Program-made: the position numbers and the translations under genes
Origin: Streptosporangium brasiliense
Lineage (GTDB): Bacteria > Actinomycetota > Actinomycetes > Streptosporangiales > Streptosporangiaceae
Assembly (NCBI RefSeq): GCF_030811595.1
Contig: NZ_JAUSRB010000002.1
Coordinates: 7,750,001 to 7,814,000, forward strand
Reading direction: 5' to 3'
DNA length: 64,000 nucleotides
The notes under the pieces: model-generated
Told to the model about the DNA's origin: nothing
Databases searched by the model: none
Seen by the model: the letters and a program-made list of their open reading frames with translations, nothing else
Shown: piece by piece, positions 28,169 to 35,710 of the stretch
Numbering within the stretch: the first letter of the stretch is position 1
Layout of the letters: each line of letters begins with the position of its first letter

Positions 28169-29425
28169 ATGGCTCGCCTGCACGCCATCGAAGGATCCAT
28201 GCGGAGCGTCGAGCACCGGCTCCGGCAGAGCCACCTGCTCCTGCACGAAACCCGCCAGGGACGCCAGCCGGGGCAGCGCACCCTGAACTGGGCCGGCAAC
28301 GGCCTGCGCGATCTCGGTCTACAGCCCGGCACCGTCCTGAGCGCCGAGCAGCGCCCGATCGCCCGGGCGTTGATGGACGGCCGCGATCCGCGCACCGGGC
28401 GGCGGCTGGTCCGCGCCGGCAACCACGGCCATCAGGTCACTCTTGGGCTTCCGCGGTCCGTCAGCGTGCTGCACGGGCTGGCCCCGCACCACCTGGCCCT
28501 GCAGTTGGAGGACGCGGTGGCGGCCGCGGTGACCGAGACCGTGGCGGTCCTGGAGCAGTGGACCGCCTACGGACTGCGCGGCGGCAACGGCGCCGGGCGG
28601 CCGGCCGCCCGGATCCAGGGCAGCGGGCTGCTGGGGTGGGTGGTGTGGGGATATCTCACCCTGCCCGCCGGCCGCATCCTGCCCGCCCCCCGGCTGCACG
28701 CCAAACTCATGATCGCCAACATGGTGCGCGGCCGCGACGGCCGGTGGTCGGCGGTCGCCGGCGGCGGCGGCCGCGACCTGCGCCGCCACGCCCTGCTCGC
28801 GCAGGCCTACCTGCAGGCCCGGGTGCGCCGCATGACCTCCGAGCGCTTCGGGTTCGGCTGGGCCCTCGATCCGCACCGCGGTCTGTGGGAGGTCGACGCC
28901 GTCCCCGCCCACGTGCGCGAGCTGTTCTCCGAGCAGCACACGCCGCCGGCCCACCGGCAGGCGCGGCCCCAGGACCCCGACGGCACCGGCCAGGACGACG
29001 GGACGATCGAGCCCGCCCCCGGCGACGCGCCCGCCACGCCGAGCACGTCCTTTCACTTCTGCGACGTGCGCGCGGCCTGGCGCCGCCAGGTCCGGCAGCT
29101 GGGCGTCGATCCGGCCCGCCTGGTCACCCAGTGCCTCAGCACCGCCCTCCGGCCGCCGCGCCGCCCCGGCACGGCACAGATCACCCGGTGGGTGGTACGG
29201 CCCGAGCGGGGGGTCACCGCGCACCACGACGAGGCCGCCCGGGTCAACGTCCTGCGCGAGGTGCTGCAGGCCATGCCGGACGGCGTCGCCGACCTGCCCG
29301 ACGCCGAGCGCCTCACCGACGAGGTCCTCACCCATCTGCGCGCCGTACCGGTGCCGGCCGACCGGCCCTCCGTCCTCAGCAACAGCCAGTGTTACCTCAT
29401 CCCTCCCCACCGCACATCTCATTGA
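28169..29425 (+). CDS. TrwC/MobF relaxase-like protein lacking catalytic residues
   Basis: A 418-residue protein whose first 280 residues follow the TrwC relaxase domain: RALMDGRDPRTGRRLV, VTLGLPRSVSVLHGLAP, LHAKLMIANMVRGRDGRWSA, QARVRRMTSERFGFGWALD and VREL FSEQ in order. The active relaxase needs an N-terminal Tyr pair and a His triad (LHTH in the usual motif). Here no Tyr occurs in the first 130 residues and the triad reads LHAK. No helicase domain follows; the C-terminal 120 residues are an unrelated helical part. GGGGGG lies 8 bases before ATG 28169. It is probably a non-nicking DNA-binding derivative. No other conjugation genes are adjacent. Confidence 0.7.
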   Translation: MARLHAIEGSMRSVEHRLRQSHLLLHETRQGRQPGQRTLNWAGNGLRDLGLQPGTVLSAEQRPIARALMDGRDPRTGRRLVRAGNHGHQVTLGLPRSVSVLHGLAPHHLALQLEDAVAAAVTETVAVLEQWTAYGLRGGNGAGRPAARIQGSGLLGWVVWGYLTLPAGRILPAPRLHAKLMIANMVRGRDGRWSAVAGGGGRDLRRHALLAQAYLQARVRRMTSERFGFGWALDPHRGLWEVDAVPAHVRELFSEQHTPPAHRQARPQDPDGTGQDDGTIEPAPGDAPATPSTSFHFCDVRAAWRRQVRQLGVDPARLVTQCLSTALRPPRRPGTAQITRWVVRPERGVTAHHDEAARVNVLREVLQAMPDGVADLPDAERLTDEVLTHLRAVPVPADRPSVLSNSQCYLIPPHRTSH

Positions 29426-29586
29426 CGGCAGGCGGTCCCAGCCCGCGCGGCCCGTCCCGGGACGTCACCGCCCCCGCTCCATCGCCGGCCTCCGGCGGCG
29501 GGGCGTACGGCAGGCCCGCCGACGGCCCGGCCGTCCTCCCGGACGGGCGGCGCCACGGCCGACGATCATTCGGCTATCGTCCACCA

Positions 29587-30486
29587 ATGCGACAGACGCG
29601 ATACCAGCAGCGGCTCTACACCGGCCCGGCCGACCTGCGCTCGATGCAGTCACTGACCCAGCGGCTGTGGTCGCCGGCCAGCCGGTGGCATGCCGGCGAG
29701 CTCGCCTGGCTCCGCCTCCAGCACATCGGCCGGGAGCCGGAGTGGCGGACATCCCTGTGGCAGGCCGGGCCGGAGGTCGTCGCCTGGGCGTGGGCCCGCC
29801 CACCCGGCCGCCTCGACCTGCATCTCGACCCCGCGCACCCGGAGCTGGCGGGCGAGATCCTGCGCTGGTTCGACGGCACGCCTCACGACGGAGAGCGCAC
29901 GGTCACGCTCCTGGACGCCGAGACGGCCCTCATCGACACCCTGCGCGAGCACGGATACCGGGAACGGGCCGCGGGGCCGTTCTTCATCCACCTCCGCCGG
30001 AGCCTCGACGACCTTCCGCGGCCCCGGGTCCCGGACGGATACACGCTGCGCCCGGTGCGCGGCGAGGACGACGCCGAGGCCCGTGCCGCCGTTCACCGGG
30101 CCGCGTTCTCACTGCCGGGCCTGCCCCCCTCCAGAGTCACCGCCGACAGCTACCTCCAGGTCATGCGCGCCTGGCCCTACCGCACGGAGCTGGACTGGCT
30201 CGTCGAAGCACCGGACGGCACGCCCGCGGCCTTCTGCCTCGTCTGGCTGGACGGGCACAACCACTGCGCCGTCCTGGAGCCGGTCGGGACCGCTCCGGAA
30301 CACCGCCGTCTCGGCCTGGCCGGCGCAGCGACACTCGCCGCCCTGCACGCCGCCCGGCGGCTCGGAGCCGGATCCGCACGCGTCTGCGCCCGCGGCGACG
30401 ATGACTACCCCTCAGCCCGGGCGACCTACCAGGCCCTGGGGTTCCGCCCCTACGCCCGCAACGTCTCCTTCGTGCGCGACCACTGA
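29587..30486 (+). CDS. GNAT-family N-acetyltransferase (two-domain type)
   Basis: A 299-residue protein with a GNAT domain at the C-terminus: FCLVWLDGHNHCAVLEPVGT, then APEHRRLGLAGAATLAALHA as acetyl-CoA-binding loop and helix, and ARATYQALGFRPYARNVSFV at the end. The N-terminal half (QQRLYTGPADLRSMQSLTQR ...) looks like a degenerate GNAT fold, giving the common tandem arrangement. No ribosome site is seen; TATCGT six bases before the ATG suggests a leaderless transcript. Acceptor unknown. Located between the relaxase-like gene and a convergent membrane protein gene. Confidence 0.85.
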   Translation: MRQTRYQQRLYTGPADLRSMQSLTQRLWSPASRWHAGELAWLRLQHIGREPEWRTSLWQAGPEVVAWAWARPPGRLDLHLDPAHPELAGEILRWFDGTPHDGERTVTLLDAETALIDTLREHGYRERAAGPFFIHLRRSLDDLPRPRVPDGYTLRPVRGEDDAEARAAVHRAAFSLPGLPPSRVTADSYLQVMRAWPYRTELDWLVEAPDGTPAAFCLVWLDGHNHCAVLEPVGTAPEHRRLGLAGAATLAALHAARRLGAGSARVCARGDDDYPSARATYQALGFRPYARNVSFVRDH

Positions 30487-30502
30487 GGCCCGGCGGCCCG
30501 GC

Positions 30503-31525
30503 TCACCGGCCGCAGGTCCCACAGGGCAGACGGGTACGGCGCGCGTAGGCCAGCGCCGCGACGGCCATCCCGGCGCCCCAGATCAGATAGCCCGGCACAG
30601 CGGCCCAGAAGAAGATCTCTGGCAGGTCCAGCCCGCCTTCCGGCGGGAACGGGGCGCGGCCGTTCAGCCGCTCGAAAACCATGGTCAGGAACATCAGCCC
30701 GAAATACACCACGAGCCCGCCCGACACCCCGACGGCCGGCCACAGCACCAGCCGGCGCGGGACCGGCCGTCCGGCCAGACCCGGCACCCAGCGCGGCCAG
30801 ACCCGCCCCCAGCCGTGCACCAGCGCCGCTGGCAGCAGCAGGCCGCCGAGGAGGAACCCGATCTCGAACAGCACCATCGAGACGCCACCGGCGAACGGGG
30901 ACTCGTCGAACCCGACGCAGACCTGCGCGATGATCCTGACCAGGCACCCGGCGACCGCGGCGTAGGCGGCCCAGAACGCCCAGCCCGGGGTGCGGTCCAG
31001 CCGGCCCGCCGACGTCTCGGTACTCCCGCACCCGGCGCAGCCCGGGCGGGTCCCGCGCCGGTAGGTCCGCGCCGCCCGCCCGAGCAGGATCCCCGAGCCG
31101 ACGCACGCCGCCCTGCTCAGCGCGCCCAGCGGGTAGAACCCCACCCCGAGCCCCGGCAGGATCCCGCCGACCACGTCGAGGAGGAGCAGCGCCCCCGCCG
31201 CGACGAGCGCGGTGCTCACCGCCCCCGCCCCCACCAGCAGCAACCGCCGGGGCAGCCCGCTCAGCCGGGCCGTCATCATGACCGTCAGGGCCAGCGCGGC
31301 CAGCGCGCACAGGACGACGGCCCACCATCCGGTGAAGACCACGAGGTCGGGACCGACCGGGGACAGATGCTCCGGCATGTGGCCGGACTGCCAGTGGACC
31401 CGGAGGGCGCCGTAGAGGACCACCAGGCCCAGGGCGGCCCCCGTCAGCCCGTCCGCCCGCGCGGGCGCACCCGGCGCGGGCCCGCCGGCCGCCGACGGCC
31501 GTCCACGCACTGTTCGACTCAACAT
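30503..31525 (-). CDS. Multi-pass membrane protein with terminal Cys pairs
   Basis: A 340-residue protein with about eight hydrophobic helices (GAALGLVVLYGALRV; WWAVVLCALAALALTVMM; AGAVSTALVAAGALLLLDVV and others). One loop carries RPGCAGCGST and the C-terminus reads RLPCGTCGR, two C-x-x-C motifs that could bind metal. It begins MLSRTVRGRPSAAGGPAPGA. It lies 109 bases downstream of the TetR gene on the same strand, so it is the probable regulated partner. No characterised family recognised; sensor, permease or hypothetical are all possible. Confidence 0.65.
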   Translation of the reverse strand: MLSRTVRGRPSAAGGPAPGAPARADGLTGAALGLVVLYGALRVHWQSGHMPEHLSPVGPDLVVFTGWWAVVLCALAALALTVMMTARLSGLPRRLLLVGAGAVSTALVAAGALLLLDVVGGILPGLGVGFYPLGALSRAACVGSGILLGRAARTYRRGTRPGCAGCGSTETSAGRLDRTPGWAFWAAYAAVAGCLVRIIAQVCVGFDESPFAGGVSMVLFEIGFLLGGLLLPAALVHGWGRVWPRWVPGLAGRPVPRRLVLWPAVGVSGGLVVYFGLMFLTMVFERLNGRAPFPPEGGLDLPEIFFWAAVPGYLIWGAGMAVAALAYARRTRLPCGTCGR

Positions 31526-31634
31526 GATCACAATCCTGCGGCGGCCGTACGGCGGGCGCCTCCCCACCCGGAGGGACGCCCTTCCCCCACGCGGGGGAGA
31601 TCATCGCCCCGGCGGCCGGGCGGGGATCCTCCGG

Positions 31635-32477
31635 CTACCGCCCGCCGGCGCCGACCTCGGGAGCGGCCCCGGCCCGGTCCCTGGCCGCCTCGATCCCGTC
31701 CAGGATGACGGTGAGCCCGATCCGGAAGGTCTCCTTCGCCTCACGCTCCAGGTAGGGGACGCTCTCGTCCCTGTCCTCGTCCTCGTCGTCCCGCCGGCGC
31801 GCCCACGCGCTCTCGAAGGCGGCCACCATCGGGAACCGCCCGGCGAAGTCGGGGGCGACCTCCTGCAGCAGGGCCGCCCGGGCGAACCACCAGTCCTCGT
31901 CCGACACCCCGGTCGCCGCCGGTGCCTGCCGCGCCTCCGCGATCGTCTGCGCCGCACCGCGCACGAAGTGGAACAGCGTCCCGACGACGCGCCGCACGGT
32001 CCCGGCCTCCAGCCCGGCCCCGTGGAGGATCCGCAGCACCGTCTCCAGCATGACGTACTCGTTGGGCCCCAGCACCGGCCGCGCCTGCGACACCTGCAGC
32101 ACCCACGGGTGCCGCAGGTAGAACGCCCAGACGTCGTCCGCCCACGCCGTCACGGCCGCCCGCCAGCCGGCCGCCCGCCCGTAGTCGGCGGGCAGCTCGG
32201 CGAGGACCCGGTCGTACATCAGGTCGACCAGCTCACTCTTGCTGGGGACGTAGGTGTAGAGGGCCATGGCCGTACGCCCGAGCCGCTCCCCCACCGCGCG
32301 CATGGACAGCGCGGCCATCCCCTGCTCGTCCGCGACGGCGATCGCCGCGTCCACGATCACGTCCACGCTCAGCCCCGGTTTGGGCCCGGGAGCGGTCCGC
32401 GCCCCCTCGGGTTTGGCGACACGCCACAGCAGGGCCATCGAACGGCGCGCGTCGCCCTGGCCGGCGAAGACGACCAA
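31635..32477 (-). CDS. TetR-family regulator with TetR_C-type ligand domain
   Basis: A 280-residue repressor-like protein. The DNA-binding part reads DVIVDAAIAVADEQGMAALS, RAVGERLGRTAMALYTYVPS and KSELVDLMYDRVLAEL, as in the TetR class with the YTYVxSKxEL signature. The long helical C-terminus fits the TetR_C group that senses drugs. The TTG start at 32477 is chosen because AAGGAG lies 7 bases upstream. A downstream ATG at 32438 has no ribosome site. An operator-like TTATGCCCTAA lies upstream, and a near identical site lies in front of the hydrolase at 16401. It probably controls itself, the downstream membrane protein and possibly that hydrolase. Confidence 0.85.
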   Translation of the reverse strand: MVVFAGQGDARRSMALLWRVAKPEGARTAPGPKPGLSVDVIVDAAIAVADEQGMAALSMRAVGERLGRTAMALYTYVPSKSELVDLMYDRVLAELPADYGRAAGWRAAVTAWADDVWAFYLRHPWVLQVSQARPVLGPNEYVMLETVLRILHGAGLEAGTVRRVVGTLFHFVRGAAQTIAEARQAPAATGVSDEDWWFARAALLQEVAPDFAGRFPMVAAFESAWARRRDDEDEDRDESVPYLEREAKETFRIGLTVILDGIEAARDRAGAAPEVGAGGR

Positions 32478-32487
32478 CTCGCAGCTC

Positions 32488-32535
32488 CTTACGGCCTGGA
32501 CCGGCTCTCCCCAGCCATCTCCTTATGCCCTAAAG
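32488..32535. promoter_or_regulatory. TetR-like operator upstream of the TetR gene
   Basis: TTATGCCCTAA (32523-32533) has TTA/TAA inverted arms, and a half-site CCTTACGGCC lies at 32488-32497, overlapping the ribosome site AAGGAG on the other strand. The first differs in one base from the core of the sites at 16322-16368 read on the reverse strand. Autoregulation is inferred. Confidence 0.5.
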
Positions 32536-32646
32536 ATATCAGGGAGGACGGGCCCGCCACCGGGTCACCGGCCAGGGCGGCGCCGATCATGCCGCGCCCC
32601 GGACCCGCGGCGCCGGCAGGCGGGAGCCGTACCGCGGCGTGGAGGG

Positions 32647-33453
32647 TCAGACCTCGTCGACCGTCCCGCACTCACCTTCCTTGAGCGGGGCGGCCTTGTC
32701 GTCGTAGGCGTCGTCCACCGGGCCGCCCCCGCCTCCCTCGCCCGTGTAGTCAGGCCGTAGGAACCCGTCGGGAGATTCGCACTCCGTCCCCGCCGACCAG
32801 AATTCGACGCTCTCGCCGTCCCAGTTGCGCAGCCGGGCGCCCGGCTCATCCCGCCAGAACTCGTGCCGAGCCTTGACGTAGACCATCACCCGGACGATGG
32901 GGCCGCTCTTGGCCGCCGGGCGGAGCGCGTAGACGAACCGGGCCTCGTAGTTCACCCGGAGCTGGGGCCCGCCGTCCTCGTCGACGGCCGACTCGGCGGC
33001 CATCTTCCCTTGCACCTTGACCGCCTCACCGACCAACTCGGCCGAGCCAGGGGCGAAACTGGTCACCCAGCTGCGGGTGTTCTTCTTCTGGTCCTTGTGG
33101 TCCAGATCGCGCAGGAAGAACTTCCGCTGCTCGGCGTCGAGCAGTTCGGCGAAGGCCTCCGGCTTCCCGCCGAGCAGAGTCCGCCTGTCGAGGTGGGCGG
33201 CCCCCAACATCCGCCTGCTGGTCAGAAAGGCCGAGCGGACGTCCTTGGCGGAGAAGTTCTTCACCGGCCTGGCCTCGGGGACGACGATGCCGCCGATCCC
33301 CTCGGCGAATTTCTCCGCGGGCGACCCCCGGAACGGCTGGCTCGCGGTGATCACCGCCTGGTCGGCGGCCAGCTCCCCGAGCACCCCGCACCCCGTCAGC
33401 GTCGCCGCCAGGCATCCCGCCAACGCCATCCTCGCCACCCCGTGATTCTTCAT
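32647..33453 (-). CDS. Putative lipoprotein, function unknown
   Basis: A 268-residue protein starting MKNHGVARMALAGCLAATLT with lipobox LTGC, so likely lipid-anchored outside the membrane. The mature part has a conserved-looking core (KDVRSAFLTSRRMLGAAHLD, AEQRKFFLRDLDHKDQKKNT) and a beta-rich C-terminal half with LRVNYEARFVYALRP and VRVMVYVKARHEFW, ending in a Gly/Asp-rich tail. The upstream region is AT-rich and carries a 7-bp inverted repeat ATGATTT/AAATCAT (33512-33528). Single-gene unit; no known family recognised. Confidence 0.72.
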   Translation of the reverse strand: MKNHGVARMALAGCLAATLTGCGVLGELAADQAVITASQPFRGSPAEKFAEGIGGIVVPEARPVKNFSAKDVRSAFLTSRRMLGAAHLDRRTLLGGKPEAFAELLDAEQRKFFLRDLDHKDQKKNTRSWVTSFAPGSAELVGEAVKVQGKMAAESAVDEDGGPQLRVNYEARFVYALRPAAKSGPIVRVMVYVKARHEFWRDEPGARLRNWDGESVEFWSAGTECESPDGFLRPDYTGEGGGGGPVDDAYDDKAAPLKEGECGTVDEV

Positions 33454-33537
33454 GGAAGGATGATATTTATTGATCTACCTCGGCTTTACTCATTTCATGA
33501 CACCTAAGATCATGATTTGATAAATCATCACCACGAC

Positions 33538-33557
33538 CGCGTGAAGCGGATCACGCG
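33538..33557 (-). terminator. Hairpin overlapping the end of the SDR gene
   Basis: CGCGTGA (33538-33544) and TCACGCG (33551-33557) form a perfect 7-bp stem with a 6-base loop at the stop codon of the SDR gene, followed on the minus strand by an AT-rich stretch. Plausible terminator; no long U-tract. Confidence 0.35.
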
Positions 33558-34528
33558 GCGTCCGCCGGCCACCGGTAGCGCACGCCGGTGAGCCTCTCCG
33601 AGATCTCCCACAGGCGGCGCGCGGTGGCGGCGTCGTGGACGGCCCGGTGCCCGTTGCGGGTCACGGGGTCGCCGCGCAGCTCCAGGAACCCGTCGGGGGC
33701 GACGTAGCAGCCGCCCGGCAGGTCGGGGACCGTCGCGGCGTACAGGGAGGTTCTGGCACCCTCGGGGGTGGGCCGGAACAGGGAACGCACGAGCAGCGGC
33801 ACGAGGGTCCGATACAGCCTGCCCCGGCCGGTGTTGGCACCTCCGGTGAGCACGTTGGTGCGGGTGAGGCCGGGCGCGACGGCCATGCTGCGCAGCGCCG
33901 GGCCCGCCGCCGCGGCCCGGCGCTGCAGCTCGACGGCGAAGTAGAGGTTGGCCCGCTTGGACTGCACGTAGGCGAAGATCGCGCTGTAGCCGCGCTCGGC
34001 GTTGAGGTTGGCCAGGTCGAAGCGGGCGAAGCGCTGGCCCTCGCTGCTGACGGTGACCACCCGGGGAGCCCGCGCGGCGAGCAGATGGGGCAGCAGCAGG
34101 CCGGTGAGCGCGAACGTGCCCAGATGGTTGACGCCGAAGTGCGACTCGAACCCGTCGGCCGTCCGGGCGAGGGGCACCATCGCGACGCCGGCGTTGTTGA
34201 CCAGCAGGTCGAGCCGGTCATGGTCCCACGCGGCGGCGAACTCGCGGACCGACTCCAGGCTGCCCAGGTCGAGACGGCGCAGCTCGGCCCGCGCGCCCGG
34301 CACCTCGTCCCGGAGGCGGTCGAGCGCGAGCCGCCCGCGTCCGGGGTCACGGCAGGCAAGCACCACGTGGGCGCCACGGCGGGCCAGCTCGCGGGCGGTG
34401 ACGTGACCGATGCCGCTGTTGGCGCCGGTCACCACGGCCAGGCGTCCGGACTGGTCGGGGATGGAGCCGAAGGTCCACGCCGGGGAGGCGCCGTGCCCGT
34501 GCCGCGCGGCGCGGGATGCCGTCGTCAT
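33551..34528 (-). CDS. Short-chain dehydrogenase/reductase (retinol-dehydrogenase-like)
   Basis: A 325-residue SDR. The nucleotide-binding motif is AVVTGANSGIGHVTARELAR, followed by VVLACRDPGR (Arg suggesting NADP), LLVNNAGVA, and the catalytic Tyr-Lys pair in FAYVQSKRANLYF (Y-x-x-x-K) with VVTVSSEGQ before it. The length and C-terminal extension fit the RDH/WW-oxidoreductase-like subgroup. Its ATG overlaps the stop of a 21-codon ORF (ATGA). GGGAGGG lies upstream. Twin operators at 34688-34757 probably control the pair. The substrate is unknown. Confidence 0.87.
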   Translation of the reverse strand: MTTASRAARHGHGASPAWTFGSIPDQSGRLAVVTGANSGIGHVTARELARRGAHVVLACRDPGRGRLALDRLRDEVPGARAELRRLDLGSLESVREFAAAWDHDRLDLLVNNAGVAMVPLARTADGFESHFGVNHLGTFALTGLLLPHLLAARAPRVVTVSSEGQRFARFDLANLNAERGYSAIFAYVQSKRANLYFAVELQRRAAAAGPALRSMAVAPGLTRTNVLTGGANTGRGRLYRTLVPLLVRSLFRPTPEGARTSLYAATVPDLPGGCYVAPDGFLELRGDPVTRNGHRAVHDAATARRLWEISERLTGVRYRWPADAA

Positions 34529-34590
34529 GCCCGGCCCTCCCCCGAGCTTGCGGGTCCGACGGCGAACGCGCCGGTGAGGGCGGTCTGCAT
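34525..34590 (-). CDS. Short ORF (21 codons) coupled to the SDR gene
   Basis: MQTALTGAFAVGPASSGEGRA starts at 34590 with an excellent ribosome site GAAGGAG, and its TGA overlaps the SDR start as ATGA. It is the first ORF after the twin operators, so translation initiating here would couple to the SDR. The sequence has no signal or domain; it may be a leader peptide with purely regulatory meaning, or the N-terminus of a shortened gene. Confidence 0.5.
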   Translation of the reverse strand: MQTALTGAFAVGPASSGEGRA

Positions 34591-34687
34591 GGCTGTCTCC
34601 TTCCGTGGGCGGATGCCGGGCCGGCGCGGCGGGCGCCTTCTCGCGGACGACGCCGCGCCGGCCGTACCCGCGGCAGGGCCGCCCGTT

Positions 34688-34757
34688 ATCGCAACTCCTT
34701 GTTGCGATGGGCCGAGCCTGCCACAGGCCGCCCTCCATCGCAACTAATAGTTGCGAT
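34688..34757. promoter_or_regulatory. Twin inverted-repeat operators ATCGCAAC-N5-GTTGCGAT
   Basis: ATCGCAAC-TCCTT-GTTGCGAT (34688-34708) and ATCGCAAC-TAATA-GTTGCGAT (34737-34757) are perfect 8-bp inverted repeats 49 bases apart, about 100-165 bases upstream of the short ORF/SDR. Such 21-bp sites fit a dimeric TetR, MarR or HxlR-type repressor. No regulator gene is adjacent; the next upstream gene is a DevR-like response regulator on the other strand. Confidence 0.75.
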
Positions 34758-34868
34758 AGGCCGGCGCGCGGCACGCCGCCGCCGGCGACGCGCCACCCGG
34801 TGGGCATCGGGAGGATGGGGAGAATCGGCGCCGCGACTCACCGGCCGCCGCATCGGGTGGTGAGACCC

Positions 34869-34882
34869 GGGACCTTGGTCCC
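34869..34882. promoter_or_regulatory. DevR/DosR-box-like palindrome
   Basis: GGGACCTTGGTCCC, with perfect 6-bp arms, lies 37-50 bases before the start of the DevR-like gene. It resembles the DevR box of mycobacteria (GGGACT-WW-AGTCCC core). Autoregulation of the response regulator is likely but inferred. Confidence 0.6.
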
Positions 34883-34918
34883 TACCGGCGCTCCCGCGGG
34901 AGCGCTAGCGTTCAGGAC

Positions 34919-35560
34919 ATGATTCGCGTTTTCCTCGTCGATGATCATGAGGTGGTGCGCCGGGGCGTAGCCGCCCTGCTGGAGTCCGAGGGCGACATCG
35001 AGGTGATCGGCGAGGCCGGCACCGCGGAGTCGGCCATGGCCCGCATCCCCGCCCTGCGGCCGGACGTCGCGGTCCTGGACGTGCGCCTGCCCGACGGCAG
35101 CGGGGTGGACGTCTGCCGCGAGGTCCGCTCCATGACACCGGAGCTGGCCTGCCTGATGCTGACCTCCTTCGCCGACGACGAGGCCCTGTTCAACGCGGTG
35201 ATGGCGGGCGCGTCGGGTTATGTGCTCAAGCAGATCCACGGCTCGGACCTGGTCGGCGCCGTACGGACGGTGGCGGCCGGCCAGTCGCTGCTGGACCCCC
35301 AGACCACCGCCGCCATGCTGGCGCGGCTGCGCGAGCAGGCCACCCGCAAGGACCCGCTGCAGGCGCTGTCGGAGCAGGAGCGCCACATCCTGGAGCTGAT
35401 CGGCGAGGGCCTGACCAACCGGCAGATCGGCGAGCGGCTCTACCTGGCCGAGAAGACGGTCAAGAACTACGTCTCCAACCTGCTGTCCAAGCTCAGCATG
35501 GAGCGCCGCACCCAGGCGGCGGCCCTGGCCGCACGGCTGAAGGCCGACCGCTGGAGATGA
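34919..35560 (+). CDS. NarL/DevR-like response regulator
   Basis: A 213-residue two-component response regulator. The receiver domain begins MIRVFLVDDHEVVRRGVAAL and has the phospho-acceptor Asp54 (VAVLDVRLPDGSG). The output domain is a LuxR-type helix-turn-helix (LSEQERHILELIGEGLTNRQ, then LAEKTVKNYVSNLLSKLSM). It closely resembles mycobacterial DevR/DosR, the dormancy regulator, including YVLKQIHGSDL. No sensor kinase gene is adjacent, so its partner is encoded elsewhere. A DevR-box-like palindrome precedes it. The next gene on the strand, NDH-2, starts 150 bases after it. Confidence 0.9.
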   Translation: MIRVFLVDDHEVVRRGVAALLESEGDIEVIGEAGTAESAMARIPALRPDVAVLDVRLPDGSGVDVCREVRSMTPELACLMLTSFADDEALFNAVMAGASGYVLKQIHGSDLVGAVRTVAAGQSLLDPQTTAAMLARLREQATRKDPLQALSEQERHILELIGEGLTNRQIGERLYLAEKTVKNYVSNLLSKLSMERRTQAAALAARLKADRWR

Positions 35561-35710
35561 GACCGGGCGGCCGGACGGCGTGACACCGGAGCGGCCGGAC
35601 GGCGCGCGTGGACGCGGTGACACCGGAGCCCCTCGGACGGATGCTTGATCCGTCGTAAAAAGGGCACGCGGCTATGAGCTGGAACTCCGCGACCGGGAAG
35701 GACCACGGGC

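Noticed and set aside
29690-31708. A 672-residue plus frame across the GNAT and membrane protein genes
   Set aside because: Ser/Arg/Pro-rich shadow spanning two real genes on opposite strands.
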